DNA of 34,501 nt from Candidatus Gagatemarchaeum stordalenia (GTDB lineage: Archaea > Thermoproteota > Nitrososphaeria > Nitrososphaerales > Gagatemarchaeaceae). The position numbers and the translations under genes were made by a program. Positions 1 through 7,707 of this stretch are shown here, piece by piece. The notes beneath the pieces are model-generated. The model was not told where the DNA came from and did not search any database. It was given only the letters and a program-made list of their open reading frames with translations. Location: positions 1 to 34,501 of the forward strand of contig PLUF01000044.1 of the NCBI GenBank assembly GCA_003164815.1, given 5' to 3'. Each line of letters begins with the position of its first letter. Within the stretch, counting starts at the first letter, position 1.

Positions 1-153
1 CCTCTAGGTATGGAATCGCGTGACCCTTCCGCACCCGCCAAGTTCCCTCCTTCAGAAGGAGACTCAATACGCTCGTGCCAGAGGGCGATTCTAGGATCAA
101 CCCGAGGACACTGGCATCCCCGGTCGCTGAAGGGGAGGTCGATCCAAACGAGA

Positions 154-166
154 TTGTTAAAATATC
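154..166 (+). promoter_or_regulatory. TATA-like box of the isoprenoid operon
   Basis: An AT-rich stretch (TTGTTAAAATATC) stands out in a GC-rich upstream region. It lies 24-36 bases before the TTG at 190, the normal archaeal distance from TATA box to transcript start. This supports a nearly leaderless transcript beginning close to that TTG. Bases 1-153 show no other gene that I can support. Confidence 0.6.
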
Positions 167-189
167 GCCCGTCGCGGGTTTCGAACTAA

Positions 190-1212
190 TTGCCGGAAGA
201 AATGACCATGCTGCGACGGAAGGTCGGCGAGCGGATGCAGTTCTACCTGAGGAAGAGCTTCTCGCCGGACAGCTTGGCCTACAAGCTCCTCTCGGACTAT
301 CCGACCAGGCCAGCCAAGGGCATCCGGCCGGCGTTCTGTCTCGCTGCGGCCGCGTCTGTGGGCGGGGAGTACTCCAACGCCATCAACACCGGGGCAGCCA
401 TAGAACTCCTCCACAACGCCTTTCTGATCAAGGACGACATCGTGGACCAGTCGCTCTACCGGAGAGGCGACCTGACGCTGAACCGAAAGTACGGCCTGGC
501 TCTGGCCGCCAACGCAGGCGACGCGCTGAAGATCCTGAGCATGTCGCCTTTGATCGATAATCTCGGCGTGATAGGCGTGCGGAAGTCCCTCCAGGTCATC
601 CTCGAGATCCAGAACATGGCGAACAAGACCGTCGCAGGCCAGATAGCCGAGCTCACCTACGTCAAGGAGAACAGGACGGACCTGAACCCCGCGGACTACT
701 TCAGCCTGTGCGAGGGGAAGACGTGCTGGTACACCACCATCACCCCGTGCCGGACGGGCCTGATCATCGGCAGCGACCATGCCGAGGCGGACCAGCTGGA
801 GGCGTTCACGCGCTTCGCACTGGACCTGGGGCTCGCTTTCCAGATAACCGACGATACCCTCAACCTGTCGGCGTCAGAGAAGGTGTACGGCAAGGAGATA
901 AACGGAGACATCCTCGAAGGCAAGAGGACGCTCATCCTCATCCACCTGCTCAACTCCTGTACCCCGACGGAGATGCGGCGGATGAGGAGCATCCTGAGGA
1001 CCCCCAGAGAGGAGAAGAGCGGCTCGGACGTGACGTTCGTCAGGGAACTGATGCAGAAGTACGCCAGCTTCGAGAACGCAAGGGACGTGGCCGCCAGCCT
1101 GGCGCAGGATGCGAAGCGCGTCCTCAATGACGAGTGCGACTGGATGACCGAGAGACGCTGGAAGAGGTTCTTCATGGACCAGACCAACTACCTCCTGCAG
1201 CGAAAGAGATAA
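190..1212 (+). CDS. Polyprenyl diphosphate synthase (GGPP/FPP synthase family)
   Basis: Condenses isopentenyl diphosphate with an allylic diphosphate to make prenyl chains, which in archaea supply membrane lipids, quinones and carotenoids. The family IPP-binding stretch KGIRP is at residues 43-47, the first Asp-rich motif DDIVD at 82-86, and the second Asp-rich region DDTLN at 221-225, followed by GKRT near 244. The second motif ends in Asn rather than the common Asp. Length (340 aa) is normal. The TTG at 190 is chosen because the TATA box sits about 30 bases upstream; ATG at 202 is the alternative and removes only four residues. It heads a co-directional run of four genes, the last two of which resemble lipid- or isoprenoid-handling proteins. 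Chain length of the product cannot be read from the sequence. Confidence 0.93.
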   Translation: MPEEMTMLRRKVGERMQFYLRKSFSPDSLAYKLLSDYPTRPAKGIRPAFCLAAAASVGGEYSNAINTGAAIELLHNAFLIKDDIVDQSLYRRGDLTLNRKYGLALAANAGDALKILSMSPLIDNLGVIGVRKSLQVILEIQNMANKTVAGQIAELTYVKENRTDLNPADYFSLCEGKTCWYTTITPCRTGLIIGSDHAEADQLEAFTRFALDLGLAFQITDDTLNLSASEKVYGKEINGDILEGKRTLILIHLLNSCTPTEMRRMRSILRTPREEKSGSDVTFVRELMQKYASFENARDVAASLAQDAKRVLNDECDWMTERRWKRFFMDQTNYLLQRKR

Positions 1213-1240
1213 GTGCCCCACGGGGCCAACTGGGACCGAT

Positions 1241-1633
1241 TTGCCAAGAAAGGGGCAGAAGGCCTCCGACCACAAGCACGTTCACTCTGCCTCGTCGTCC
1301 GCTTCGAGGACGGTGGTCAACGTAGACCCGAGGACCGTCCAGCGGGTCCTCAACCAGGCGATTAAGACCTTCAGCGACCCAGAGTACCAGGCTCAGATTA
1401 CGAAGCTCACGCAGGCGTCGATAGCAAACTCCCTGCAGACGATCCAGAAGATGAGCGTGCTCTCAGGCAAGCTCTCGAAGCTCAACAGTGCGGACATGAG
1501 CACCGTCGTGGAGGGTTCGATAAACGACCTTACCAAGGCAATCCTCCAGTTCAACTCCGACCAACTTGTCCTCCTGCAGAAGCTCTCTGCAAGGACGTTG
1601 GAGATAATAGAGAACCAAACTCGCGAGAAGTGA
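1241..1633 (+). CDS. Small predicted helical protein, unknown function
   Basis: I do not recognise a family. The first 25 residues are basic and Ser/His-rich and probably disordered. Residues 27-130 look like amphipathic helices rich in Gln, Ser, Leu and Lys, without a membrane segment or Cys, in the style of phasin-like or coiled-coil accessory proteins. That comparison is an impression, not a family assignment. The start is TTG, 28 bases after the prenyl synthase stop, and the next gene begins 19 bases after its own stop, so it is very probably co-transcribed. Its place between a prenyl synthase and a lipocalin-like protein suggests an accessory or scaffolding role. Confidence 0.7.
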   Translation: MPRKGQKASDHKHVHSASSSASRTVVNVDPRTVQRVLNQAIKTFSDPEYQAQITKLTQASIANSLQTIQKMSVLSGKLSKLNSADMSTVVEGSINDLTKAILQFNSDQLVLLQKLSARTLEIIENQTREK

Positions 1634-1652
1634 GACGAGGGGCGCCTCACCC

Positions 1653-2774
1653 GTGCTATCATCCCGCGTCGAAGACGTGCGTTGGGTGGATTCGTTCGAT
1701 CTCCCTTCGGTCTTCGATCCGCGCCTGCCGCTCTACAAGGAATGGCACGATTTCGTCTTCTTCGACCGCAAGCGCGACCTTTTCGGCCTGCTGAACTTCG
1801 CGATCCACGGGAACCCCTACGACGCCAGCAGAGGGTACGGCGCCGCGCTTGCGTTCATAGTGCCGCCCGACGGGAAGGTACACACGGCGCTCGAGCTCAT
1901 CCCACTAGGCGACCTCACGGTCTCCCCCTACAACCCTGACTTTGTGTCGAAGAAGGTCTCCGTCTCCTACCTCGCCGACGGCTCGTTCAACATCAAGGGA
2001 GAGATCGAGCAGGTATCGCTCGACCTGAACCTCGCAGTCGCCTCACCTCCTGTGACCATGAGCAAGATCGCCGCCGACATACTCGCCAGGAACCAAGCCA
2101 CGCTCGGGATGCTGGAGGCGGCGAACGAGATGGCGCAGATTTGGGACAAGTGGGTGGAGCTCCCGAACCTGGATGTGGTCGGGACGCTCCGAGTCGACGG
2201 GACGGCCTACGCGATCGATACGCCGACCGGCTATCAGGACCACGAGGGAGGGAGGTTCGATTGGGGAAGCGTGACCGGCTGGGATACCGGGGTGCTCCTC
2301 TCGGACCCGAGCAACGTGGGGGAGCCAGGGAAGGTCAGCTTCCTGTTCTACCGGTACGGGCCCGACGGCAACTCCCAGTACGGGGGCTTGATCCTCAAGA
2401 CCGCCGACGGCAAGGAGAGGTACTTCGCTTCGGACATAATGAAGGTCGCCGATTCTGGCGAATTCGCAGGGCCGAGGGGGTATCTCCCGGGAGTCACGCG
2501 CGCCCTCTATCCCGACTACAAGCCCCGGATTCCTGAAACGATCGCCTTCTCAGCCGCTGACAAGGGCGACAGCATTTCCATCGTCTTCACTCCAAGAGCG
2601 GTCTGCACGATAGTCGTCGCCGGCCAGGACGAAGCAGAGACGACGTTCAACGAGATGTACTGCTCCGCTGCGCTGCAGGCGAAGGTGGGGGGCGAGGAAT
2701 TCTACGGGAACATCCCCTGCTGGTTCGAGTCGGTCAGACCCAAAGGCAGGAGACCTACCAAGATTGGTCATTAG
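1653..2774 (+). CDS. Lipocalin-type protein resembling CrtC/AttH carotenoid hydratases
   Basis: A 373-residue protein with alternating beta-strand patterns and no signal peptide or membrane helix. Residues 193-205 (GYQDHEGGRFDWG) resemble the G-Y-x-D-H-x-x-G signature of the CrtC/AttH (hydroxyneurosporene synthase-like) double-lipocalin family, and the N-terminal half (about 28-130) has the beta-rich layout expected of the first lipocalin unit. CrtC-type enzymes add water to isoprenoid double bonds; related proteins bind or cyclise prenyl compounds. With a prenyl synthase upstream and an SCP2-like gene overlapping its end, a role on an isoprenoid or lipid is a reasonable inference. GTG start with GAGG about 15 bases upstream. 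Family assignment is by motif only and is moderately sure. Confidence 0.72.
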   Translation: MLSSRVEDVRWVDSFDLPSVFDPRLPLYKEWHDFVFFDRKRDLFGLLNFAIHGNPYDASRGYGAALAFIVPPDGKVHTALELIPLGDLTVSPYNPDFVSKKVSVSYLADGSFNIKGEIEQVSLDLNLAVASPPVTMSKIAADILARNQATLGMLEAANEMAQIWDKWVELPNLDVVGTLRVDGTAYAIDTPTGYQDHEGGRFDWGSVTGWDTGVLLSDPSNVGEPGKVSFLFYRYGPDGNSQYGGLILKTADGKERYFASDIMKVADSGEFAGPRGYLPGVTRALYPDYKPRIPETIAFSAADKGDSISIVFTPRAVCTIVVAGQDEAETTFNEMYCSAALQAKVGGEEFYGNIPCWFESVRPKGRRPTKIGH

Positions 2775-3165
2775 GCTAAGGCACTACCTTGACGACCTGC
2801 TCGACCTGCTGCGCGAAGACTACCCCCGACAGCTGGAAGAGATAATCAGGGACGCCCGGGGCATCACCTGTCTCCAGACGCTGGACAGGGAGACCGCCAT
2901 AATCAAGGTCCGGGAGAAGACGATCCGGGTCACGGGCGCGGCACGAAAGAGCGAGATAAACCTCCGAATCCACCTGTCCCGGGAGTGTCTCTTCAGGATC
3001 CTTGAAGGCAGGCAGACGCTCGAGGAGGCAATCAACGCCGGCGACCTGACCGTCTTTGGAGATCCGGAGGTGCTGCTGAGCTTCTACAAGGTGTGGGAGC
3101 GCGTCCTGTCGCTCGCGCGGACCTCGCCTAGGTTCTATTTCCTGACCTACAGGCTGCGACGATAG
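2764..3165 (+). CDS. SCP2-like (sterol carrier protein) small protein
   Basis: A 133-residue protein beginning at TTG and overlapping the preceding gene by 11 bases, which implies translational coupling. Residues about 66-112 fit the SCP2 pattern: a strand with hydrophobic alternation, then a helix carrying ILEGRQTLEEAINAGDLTVF, the family's 'G..t..eAi..G.l...G' signature, followed by a final helix (VLLSFYKVWERVLSL). SCP2 domains bind lipids in a hydrophobic tunnel. Being last in an operon with a prenyl synthase and a lipocalin-like protein, it may carry the lipid substrate or product. The gene ends 16 bases from the end of the convergent gene. The assignment rests on motif resemblance only. 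Confidence 0.7.
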   Translation: MVIRLRHYLDDLLDLLREDYPRQLEEIIRDARGITCLQTLDRETAIIKVREKTIRVTGAARKSEINLRIHLSRECLFRILEGRQTLEEAINAGDLTVFGDPEVLLSFYKVWERVLSLARTSPRFYFLTYRLRR

Positions 3166-3181
3166 CGGTCGGCTCTTCTAG

Positions 3182-3502
3182 TTACTTTCCGGGCTCATCA
3201 TCGTCTTCACAGCCGCAATCGTTGTCGACGCAGCTGTTGTTGTTGGTTATCTGAATCTTGGGGAAGGTGTTGACCAAGGTCTGCAGCCAGGTCGTGTCGA
3301 AGGTCAGGCATACCGTCGTCGAGGTCTGGCAGCAGGACCCGCAGTTGCAGGGCTTGTTGGCCGTGTTGTTCGTATTGGTGGCATTCAGAGTGGGGGCGAA
3401 GAGGGCCGAGAGCGTGGGCAGCGTAATCGTCGAAGCCGTCGGTGCGACCGTTTGCTTTGTGGCGGACGATCCAGTGCGTCTAGTGGTCCTCGCAGATGAC
3501 AT
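3182..3502 (-). CDS. Cysteine-rich small protein, unknown function
   Basis: A 106-residue protein I cannot place in a family. The first 50 residues are rich in Thr, Ser, Ala and Asn. The second half holds eight Cys in tight groups: CNCGSCC near residue 52, then a single Cys, then the C-terminal CVDNDCGCEDDDEPGK. Such spacing suits metal binding or disulfides, and the acidic tail is unusual. There is no clear signal peptide. A TATA-like box 22-32 bases upstream supports the ATG and a leaderless message. Two more unknown genes follow upstream on the same strand, one of them also cysteine-rich, so the three may form a functional group. Confidence 0.72.
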   Translation of the reverse strand: MSSARTTRRTGSSATKQTVAPTASTITLPTLSALFAPTLNATNTNNTANKPCNCGSCCQTSTTVCLTFDTTWLQTLVNTFPKIQITNNNSCVDNDCGCEDDDEPGK

Positions 3503-3523
3503 AACCTGTTTGTCACGTCCCGA

Positions 3524-3534
3524 CCGTATTAAAC
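3524..3534 (-). promoter_or_regulatory. TATA-like box for the Cys-rich protein gene
   Basis: On the minus strand this reads GTTTAATACGG, 22-32 bases before the ATG at 3502. The spacing predicts a leaderless transcript separate from the two-gene unit further upstream. Confidence 0.55.
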
Positions 3535-3572
3535 ATTATCCAGGTGGGCTCTGAAGCCGCACATAGTTTTGG

Positions 3573-3881
3573 CTACTTCGGGCTGCTTGAACCCTCTGTA
3601 GCGTCCATTATCTCTGTCATCTTCGCGGTGGCCTGGTCTAGGAGGCTCTTCAACTGCTTGAGTTCCGCTTGGACCGGCCCTCTGTTCTTGACCCTTCCAA
3701 GAATCCTCAGATAGATCAATTCCATGGTCGATTCGACGTCCGGCCTGTAATTCCCTCTGCCGGCCGTGAGTTTGGTTCGCAGTTCACCCAGCCTCTGCAG
3801 CTCTTCCTTCTTCAGGTGGACCGGTGCCTTGGGCGGTTGCGGCGCCGAGGGCGCCGCGGACTTACGCTGAGCCTTCGACAT
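3573..3881 (-). CDS. Small charged helical protein, unknown
   Basis: A 102-residue protein. The N-terminus is Lys/Ala/Pro-rich (about residues 1-22); residues 25-95 look like two or three amphipathic helices with many Lys, Arg, Glu and Leu, and there are no Cys or membrane segments. The ATG directly abuts the stop of the 323-residue gene (3882), so the two are almost certainly co-transcribed and probably coupled. The function is unknown; a coiled-coil or adaptor protein serving the large neighbour is only an inference. Confidence 0.7.
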   Translation of the reverse strand: MSKAQRKSAAPSAPQPPKAPVHLKKEELQRLGELRTKLTAGRGNYRPDVESTMELIYLRILGRVKNRGPVQAELKQLKSLLDQATAKMTEIMDATEGSSSPK

Positions 3882-4853
3882 CTAGAGTTGCACCTCGATC
3901 TCGGGCATCTTCATGCCCATGAGCGTCAGACCCTTGATCTTGATCCCCTTGAGGTCGAGGTTCATGTCGAACGGCCCCGCGCTTGCAGAGCTCGTGGTCA
4001 CGGTGCCCTGAATGTCGGTGAACTCAATACCCCCTTTGATGTTCATAGTCACCGTCGAGATGTTAAGTGTCATGTCGGTCTCTATCGAACTCCGCGACGC
4101 GCACCCCCACGTGGTCACCTTTGACCCTAGGGCGGAGCCGTCGTTGTACAGCGGCATCGACATGGGGACGGAGACGGCGGTCGAGGAGACCACAGTCATG
4201 GCCTTGGTCGTTACGGACGGAATCTTGATGTTGAGCGCCTTTATGCTCTTGAGCGAAGCTGGGGGCACGGCAATTCCGGTCGAGTCGAGCTGCTTCATCG
4301 TGGTCTCCTTGACCTTGACGTCGATGGGGCCCATGGGGTTGGGAACCGGGAACGAGTCGCCGAGGGTTATCCCCAGCGGGCTCGGCAGCGGGACCTCGGT
4401 GCAGTGCATGCATATGTCGGTGGCGTTTATCTTCGCCACGGTGGTCTTCCCCACCGGAGGGATGGTCATACTGAACGGCCCGAAATCCGCGGTGGGCACG
4501 CTCATGCAGAAGCTCCCACCCTCCATCGCGACGTCTCCGAGGCAATTGGTCTGTGTGTAGGAGGAGATGGCAATCCCCCCGGAGACGCAGACGCAGCAGA
4601 TTGGCCAGCAGACGCTTACGGAGCCCGTAAACGTGCTGCAGACCGAAAGCGTCATCTCAATCTGGACGTCTTTCGCAGTAGAGGACGCGTAGGTGAACGA
4701 GCCCTTGAAGTCCTTCATGTCGACGGACGGGATTGTAACTGCGCTTACCTCCATCTTGTCGATGGTCATCGGTCCGCCCGTGCTCGAGTCTATCGACGAG
4801 TTTGGAATGAGTATGTCCGGCGGCAATTGGATAAGAAAAACGTGGCCCACCAT
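3882..4853 (-). CDS. Beta-rich, Cys-containing repetitive protein, unknown
   Basis: A 323-residue protein dominated by short beta-type stretches rich in Thr, Ser, Val, Met and Gly, with recurring phrases such as 'M.IKG..' and 'MTI.KMEVSAVTIPSV', suggesting an irregular internal repeat. Cys are clustered: CSTFTGSVSVCWPICCVCV near residues 72-90, then single Cys and CMHC near 148. It has no obvious signal peptide or transmembrane helix. It could be a structural, shell or surface-type protein, but I recognise no family. The ATG is the longest start; however, a TATA-like CTTAAAT overlaps it (4852-4858), and an in-frame TTG at 4826 would sit at the normal distance from that box, so the true N-terminus may be about nine residues shorter. 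Confidence 0.72.
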   Translation of the reverse strand: MVGHVFLIQLPPDILIPNSSIDSSTGGPMTIDKMEVSAVTIPSVDMKDFKGSFTYASSTAKDVQIEMTLSVCSTFTGSVSVCWPICCVCVSGGIAISSYTQTNCLGDVAMEGGSFCMSVPTADFGPFSMTIPPVGKTTVAKINATDICMHCTEVPLPSPLGITLGDSFPVPNPMGPIDVKVKETTMKQLDSTGIAVPPASLKSIKALNIKIPSVTTKAMTVVSSTAVSVPMSMPLYNDGSALGSKVTTWGCASRSSIETDMTLNISTVTMNIKGGIEFTDIQGTVTTSSASAGPFDMNLDLKGIKIKGLTLMGMKMPEIEVQL

Positions 4854-4965
4854 TTAAGCCTTGTCGGGAGGAAACACCATCTTCGCCGGTCAGGACGCGA
4901 ATCTCATTCAAAATGATGTCTCGCCACCGTCAGGGTCTTCGACTAGGTAGTTCGCCAGTTCATGG

Positions 4966-5604
4966 CTACTCGTGGGCGTCGGCTTGTCTTCCCTGTAGAA
5001 CGAAGGCCGTCTGGGTAACGGTCATCCCCGAGATGTCCATTCGCTCCACCCGAATGCGGAGCGCGGGGTACTCGCCGACGGTCCTCCTGTTGACGCCCTC
5101 TATTATCATCCAGCGGTTGTCGACCCGTCCCACCAAGGCCCCTTCAGCGTCGTGGAACTCGACGAAACCCATCGGTGCCCTACCCTTCTCATTGCTCGTA
5201 AGGTGATACGCGTAGAGAAGGTATGCGAAATCCTCGGGGACGCCCTTCTCGGTCTCGCTACCCTCTTCATTCTTGAAGATGAGGTTGATCGCGCCGCCCG
5301 CAGGATCGATCGAGAGCTTCTCGACCTCGGTCGCATAGAGCCTCTCTCTTACGTGCCAGAACGGGGCCCCCCTGGAGTCCTTCCATTGGTACTGCGCGGC
5401 CCTCCCCCTCTCGATGTGAACGCTCCTAGCATAGTAGGTGCCCACGTTCACGTTGATTGCGTTGTAGAACTGGATGAACCACAGCTTCTTTTCCGTGTCG
5501 AAGCCCAAATCGGCGAACTCCCAAAACTTCTGCGAGTCGGCAGAACTGGAGACCGATGACTCTGCAGTTGAGCTAGCCTGGGAGTCGGCGGAGGATTCAC
5601 TCAT
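4966..5604 (-). CDS. Hypothetical protein with Ser/Ala-rich N-terminus
   Basis: A 212-residue protein. Residues 1-25 are a low-complexity Ser/Ala/Asp/Glu/Gln tract, probably disordered. The rest reads as a folded mixed alpha/beta domain with several aromatic-rich strands (WFIQFYNAINVNVGTYYA and PMGFVEFHDAEGALVG) and ends in a strand-rich C-terminus. There is no Cys, signal peptide or membrane helix. A good TATA-like box 23-31 bases before the ATG supports the start and a leaderless message. The flanking genes on the same strand have their own promoters, so it appears to be a single-gene unit. No function can be assigned. The 112 bases between this gene and 4853 hold nothing I can support. Confidence 0.7.
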   Translation of the reverse strand: MSESSADSQASSTAESSVSSSADSQKFWEFADLGFDTEKKLWFIQFYNAINVNVGTYYARSVHIERGRAAQYQWKDSRGAPFWHVRERLYATEVEKLSIDPAGGAINLIFKNEEGSETEKGVPEDFAYLLYAYHLTSNEKGRAPMGFVEFHDAEGALVGRVDNRWMIIEGVNRRTVGEYPALRIRVERMDISGMTVTQTAFVLQGRQADAHE

Positions 5605-5626
5605 TGGGGTCCGGACGGAGACGAGC

Positions 5627-5635
5627 GGATAAAAG
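5627..5635 (-). promoter_or_regulatory. TATA-like box upstream of the Ser-rich protein gene
   Basis: Minus strand CTTTTATCC, 23-31 bases before the ATG at 5604. It fits a leaderless archaeal promoter. Confidence 0.55.
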
Positions 5636-5754
5636 ACTAGCAGGGTCGATCCGGGTCGCCTCCTGGGTGCAGATACGGCCGCTTCTAGCGATTCTGAAGA
5701 GAGTTCTTTTGCGAATCCGGGAAGTCTTCCAAGTTGGGCTCCTCTAACGCTCCT

Positions 5755-6201
5755 TTATCCGGAACCAGCCTCGCCCCCGAACTCGTGAGGCCATATCTCC
5801 TCCATGTCTTTCTGGCTGAAGTACTTGTGGCCCTTGTGTGCATCCCTGTCGCTCTCGAAGAAGTTCTGCCTGCAGGTCATGCAGTAGAAGTCCTCGGGGA
5901 CCGGCTCACGCTCGGCCTCCAGAGCGTGGACTCTTTCTGAGAACGAGATGATCGGGAAGACCTCTACCTTCCCGCGCATGTAGAGCGGCTCCAGGTAGTC
6001 GCGCAGAGACTCTACGCTCTCCGCCTCGAGGATGACAAAACGTGAATGTTCTATCGGAGCGGTGTAGAGAGCCAGGACCTTCACCCCGAGCCTCTCGGCC
6101 ACATCTGACTGAAGGCTCCTGTAGTGCTTCTCGACGGCCTCCTTTCCCTCTCGTGCGGGACAGTTCTCAAGAGTGTGCGAGTGCGCCACCAAGTAGAGCA
6201 T
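5755..6201 (-). CDS. DUF3303-like protein with C-terminal Cys/His motif
   Basis: A 148-residue protein. Residues 1-85 resemble small ferredoxin-like-fold proteins of the DUF3303 / dimeric alpha-beta barrel type: a strand beginning MLYLVAHSHT, a Cys at 14, a helix, then strands around ALYTAPIEHSRFVILEAES. Residues about 106-125 add a C-x2-C ... H-x2-H arrangement (CMTCRQNF ... HKGHKY), which looks like a small zinc site. That tail is not part of the usual short domain, so this may be a fusion of a ligand-binding domain with a zinc module. The ATG lies 22-31 bases after a TATA-like box. A function as sensor or modifying enzyme is not established. Confidence 0.7.
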   Translation of the reverse strand: MLYLVAHSHTLENCPAREGKEAVEKHYRSLQSDVAERLGVKVLALYTAPIEHSRFVILEAESVESLRDYLEPLYMRGKVEVFPIISFSERVHALEAEREPVPEDFYCMTCRQNFFESDRDAHKGHKYFSQKDMEEIWPHEFGGEAGSG

Positions 6202-6222
6202 GGTAGATTCAATCTGGTCCCG

Positions 6223-6232
6223 GGATTAATGC
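6223..6232 (-). promoter_or_regulatory. TATA-like box for the DUF3303-like gene
   Basis: Minus strand GCATTAATCC lies 22-31 bases before the ATG at 6201, indicating a leaderless transcript. Confidence 0.5.
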
Positions 6233-6283
6233 ATTGCGAAACCGGTTGCTGTCCGCCTCGAATCGGGCCAGAACGGATAAGGG

Positions 6284-7576
6284 CTATGACTCGGCCCTGC
6301 CGGCGTCGGTCCTTGCTTCGAGCCTCTTGGAGAGGTCTCTGAGCGATTCGCCCACAGGTCCGAGCCTTCCTTCTACGCTCCTCGAAGCTTCGAGTCTCGC
6401 CGAGAAGTCCGCCAGCTCGGAGAGACGCTCGTGGAGGATTACCCAGGCCGCTTGCCTGTGCGGAAGCACGTACGAGATTCTTCGGTACACTTCGAACGCG
6501 GGTCCGGCCGTCCTTCCCGGGTGGTTCGTCCCGACCGGGAGCGTCGTCATGAGCCGGCCCAGTGGCTGCAGCACCCCCGCCATCAGCCCGATTGCCGCGT
6601 CGGAGAGCGTCCGGAGCTCCTCCTGGGAGGTGTCAACGTGAAGGAAGAACCTGGTCAGTATCATCATCGCCGTCTCGTAGGAGGCGTTGAAGAGCTCCGC
6701 GACCTTGAGGGTGAACGGGTCCGTAATCATGGCGACCGGCTCGGCGACGTCGCTGTGGCCCTCGATGTACGCCGGTATGACGGGGTTGGAAGGCTCGAAC
6801 GCCGGGTTGCCCGACCTGACATCGCGCAGCTCGTCGTGAATCTGGAGGAACCTGCCGAAGTGGGCATCCCTCCAGTCGCCCCTGGCCCCCTCTCCCTCGA
6901 CGATTATCGTCTCGACCGCCTTGGCCGCCGATTTCAGGTCGTGCACCGCGACGAGCTCCGGCCAACCGAAAGACTCCTTGGTCGCCTGGGTCTGAGTCGA
7001 GCCGGCGAAAAGGCGCTTCTCTCCGTACTTGTCGGCGAGGTGGACTAGCCCACGCTCGACGCCGCGGTAGAGGTGGCCGATCGTCGAGAACTCCTGGCCA
7101 GCCGGTACGAGCTCCATGTGGTCGCGGACCTTGGAGCGCTGAAGGTGCCTCGAGAGTGACTCTGCGTCCTTGAGGGAGGAGCCCTCGGGTCGTTCGAGGT
7201 ACATGAAGTGGCGCAGCGCCTGTTCGCCAAAGGGGAGCAGGACCATCTGCACGGCCGAGGAGAAGTACTTCGAGTGGACGGGGAAGTTGGGCCGAAGGAA
7301 ATGAGGCGCGGCGCCTATCGACGTGAGCAGGTTGTTTACGAGCGAGAGGTGGAGCATCTCTTGGACAGCGACTTCGGTGACGGTGCTGTCCCACCGGCCT
7401 ACCGCCCTGAGCTCCTCCGAGTCGAGACCCTCGTCTTTCCCGTGCTTCAAGCTGAATGCGGCGAACAGGTATCCGCACATCACCATGTGCTCGAGAGTGG
7501 CGGCTTCGGAGAGCAGGAAGATGAGCTCATCCCTATCCTCGATGACGATCTCCTTCTCTCGGCCGAGAGGAGGCAT
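6284..7576 (-). CDS. Ferritin-like protein of the VioB / iminophenyl-pyruvate dimer synthase type
   Basis: A 430-residue protein whose first 100 residues match the ferritin-like domain found in VioB/RebD and many stand-alone homologues: a first helix with E24, E29 and H30 (SEAATLEHMVMCGYL), a second with EMLH at 73-76, then NLLTSIGAAPHFLRPNFP, the typical 'NlL..iG..P......fP' run. Glu/His pairs on such helices usually bind iron. A second helical block at about 265-335 probably completes the bundle, and the C-terminus (about 340-430) is helical and charged. VioB-type proteins act on imine dimers in bisindole synthesis, but none of the partner genes (tryptophan oxidase, VioA/RebO) is nearby, so the substrate here is unknown. 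A TATA-like box 21-30 bases upstream supports the ATG. Confidence 0.8.
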   Translation of the reverse strand: MPPLGREKEIVIEDRDELIFLLSEAATLEHMVMCGYLFAAFSLKHGKDEGLDSEELRAVGRWDSTVTEVAVQEMLHLSLVNNLLTSIGAAPHFLRPNFPVHSKYFSSAVQMVLLPFGEQALRHFMYLERPEGSSLKDAESLSRHLQRSKVRDHMELVPAGQEFSTIGHLYRGVERGLVHLADKYGEKRLFAGSTQTQATKESFGWPELVAVHDLKSAAKAVETIIVEGEGARGDWRDAHFGRFLQIHDELRDVRSGNPAFEPSNPVIPAYIEGHSDVAEPVAMITDPFTLKVAELFNASYETAMMILTRFFLHVDTSQEELRTLSDAAIGLMAGVLQPLGRLMTTLPVGTNHPGRTAGPAFEVYRRISYVLPHRQAAWVILHERLSELADFSARLEASRSVEGRLGPVGESLRDLSKRLEARTDAGRAES

Positions 7577-7596
7577 GGCGCGACCCGACGGTTTCT

Positions 7597-7606
7597 CGTT
7601 AAAAGG
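7597..7606 (-). promoter_or_regulatory. TATA-like box for the ferritin-like gene
   Basis: Minus strand CCTTTTAACG lies 21-30 bases before the ATG at 7576. This intergenic stretch also carries, on the plus strand, the promoter of the divergent TolB_N-TPR gene about 110 bases away. Confidence 0.5.
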
Positions 7607-7707
7607 CTTCTCTTGCCTGAAACTCTCGGGTTCCTAGAATCGCGCAATCTCCCGGGGAGAGGAAGGCCTCCCCCCTTGCAACGGACAAGGAATCAGAGAA
7701 AGCCAAA

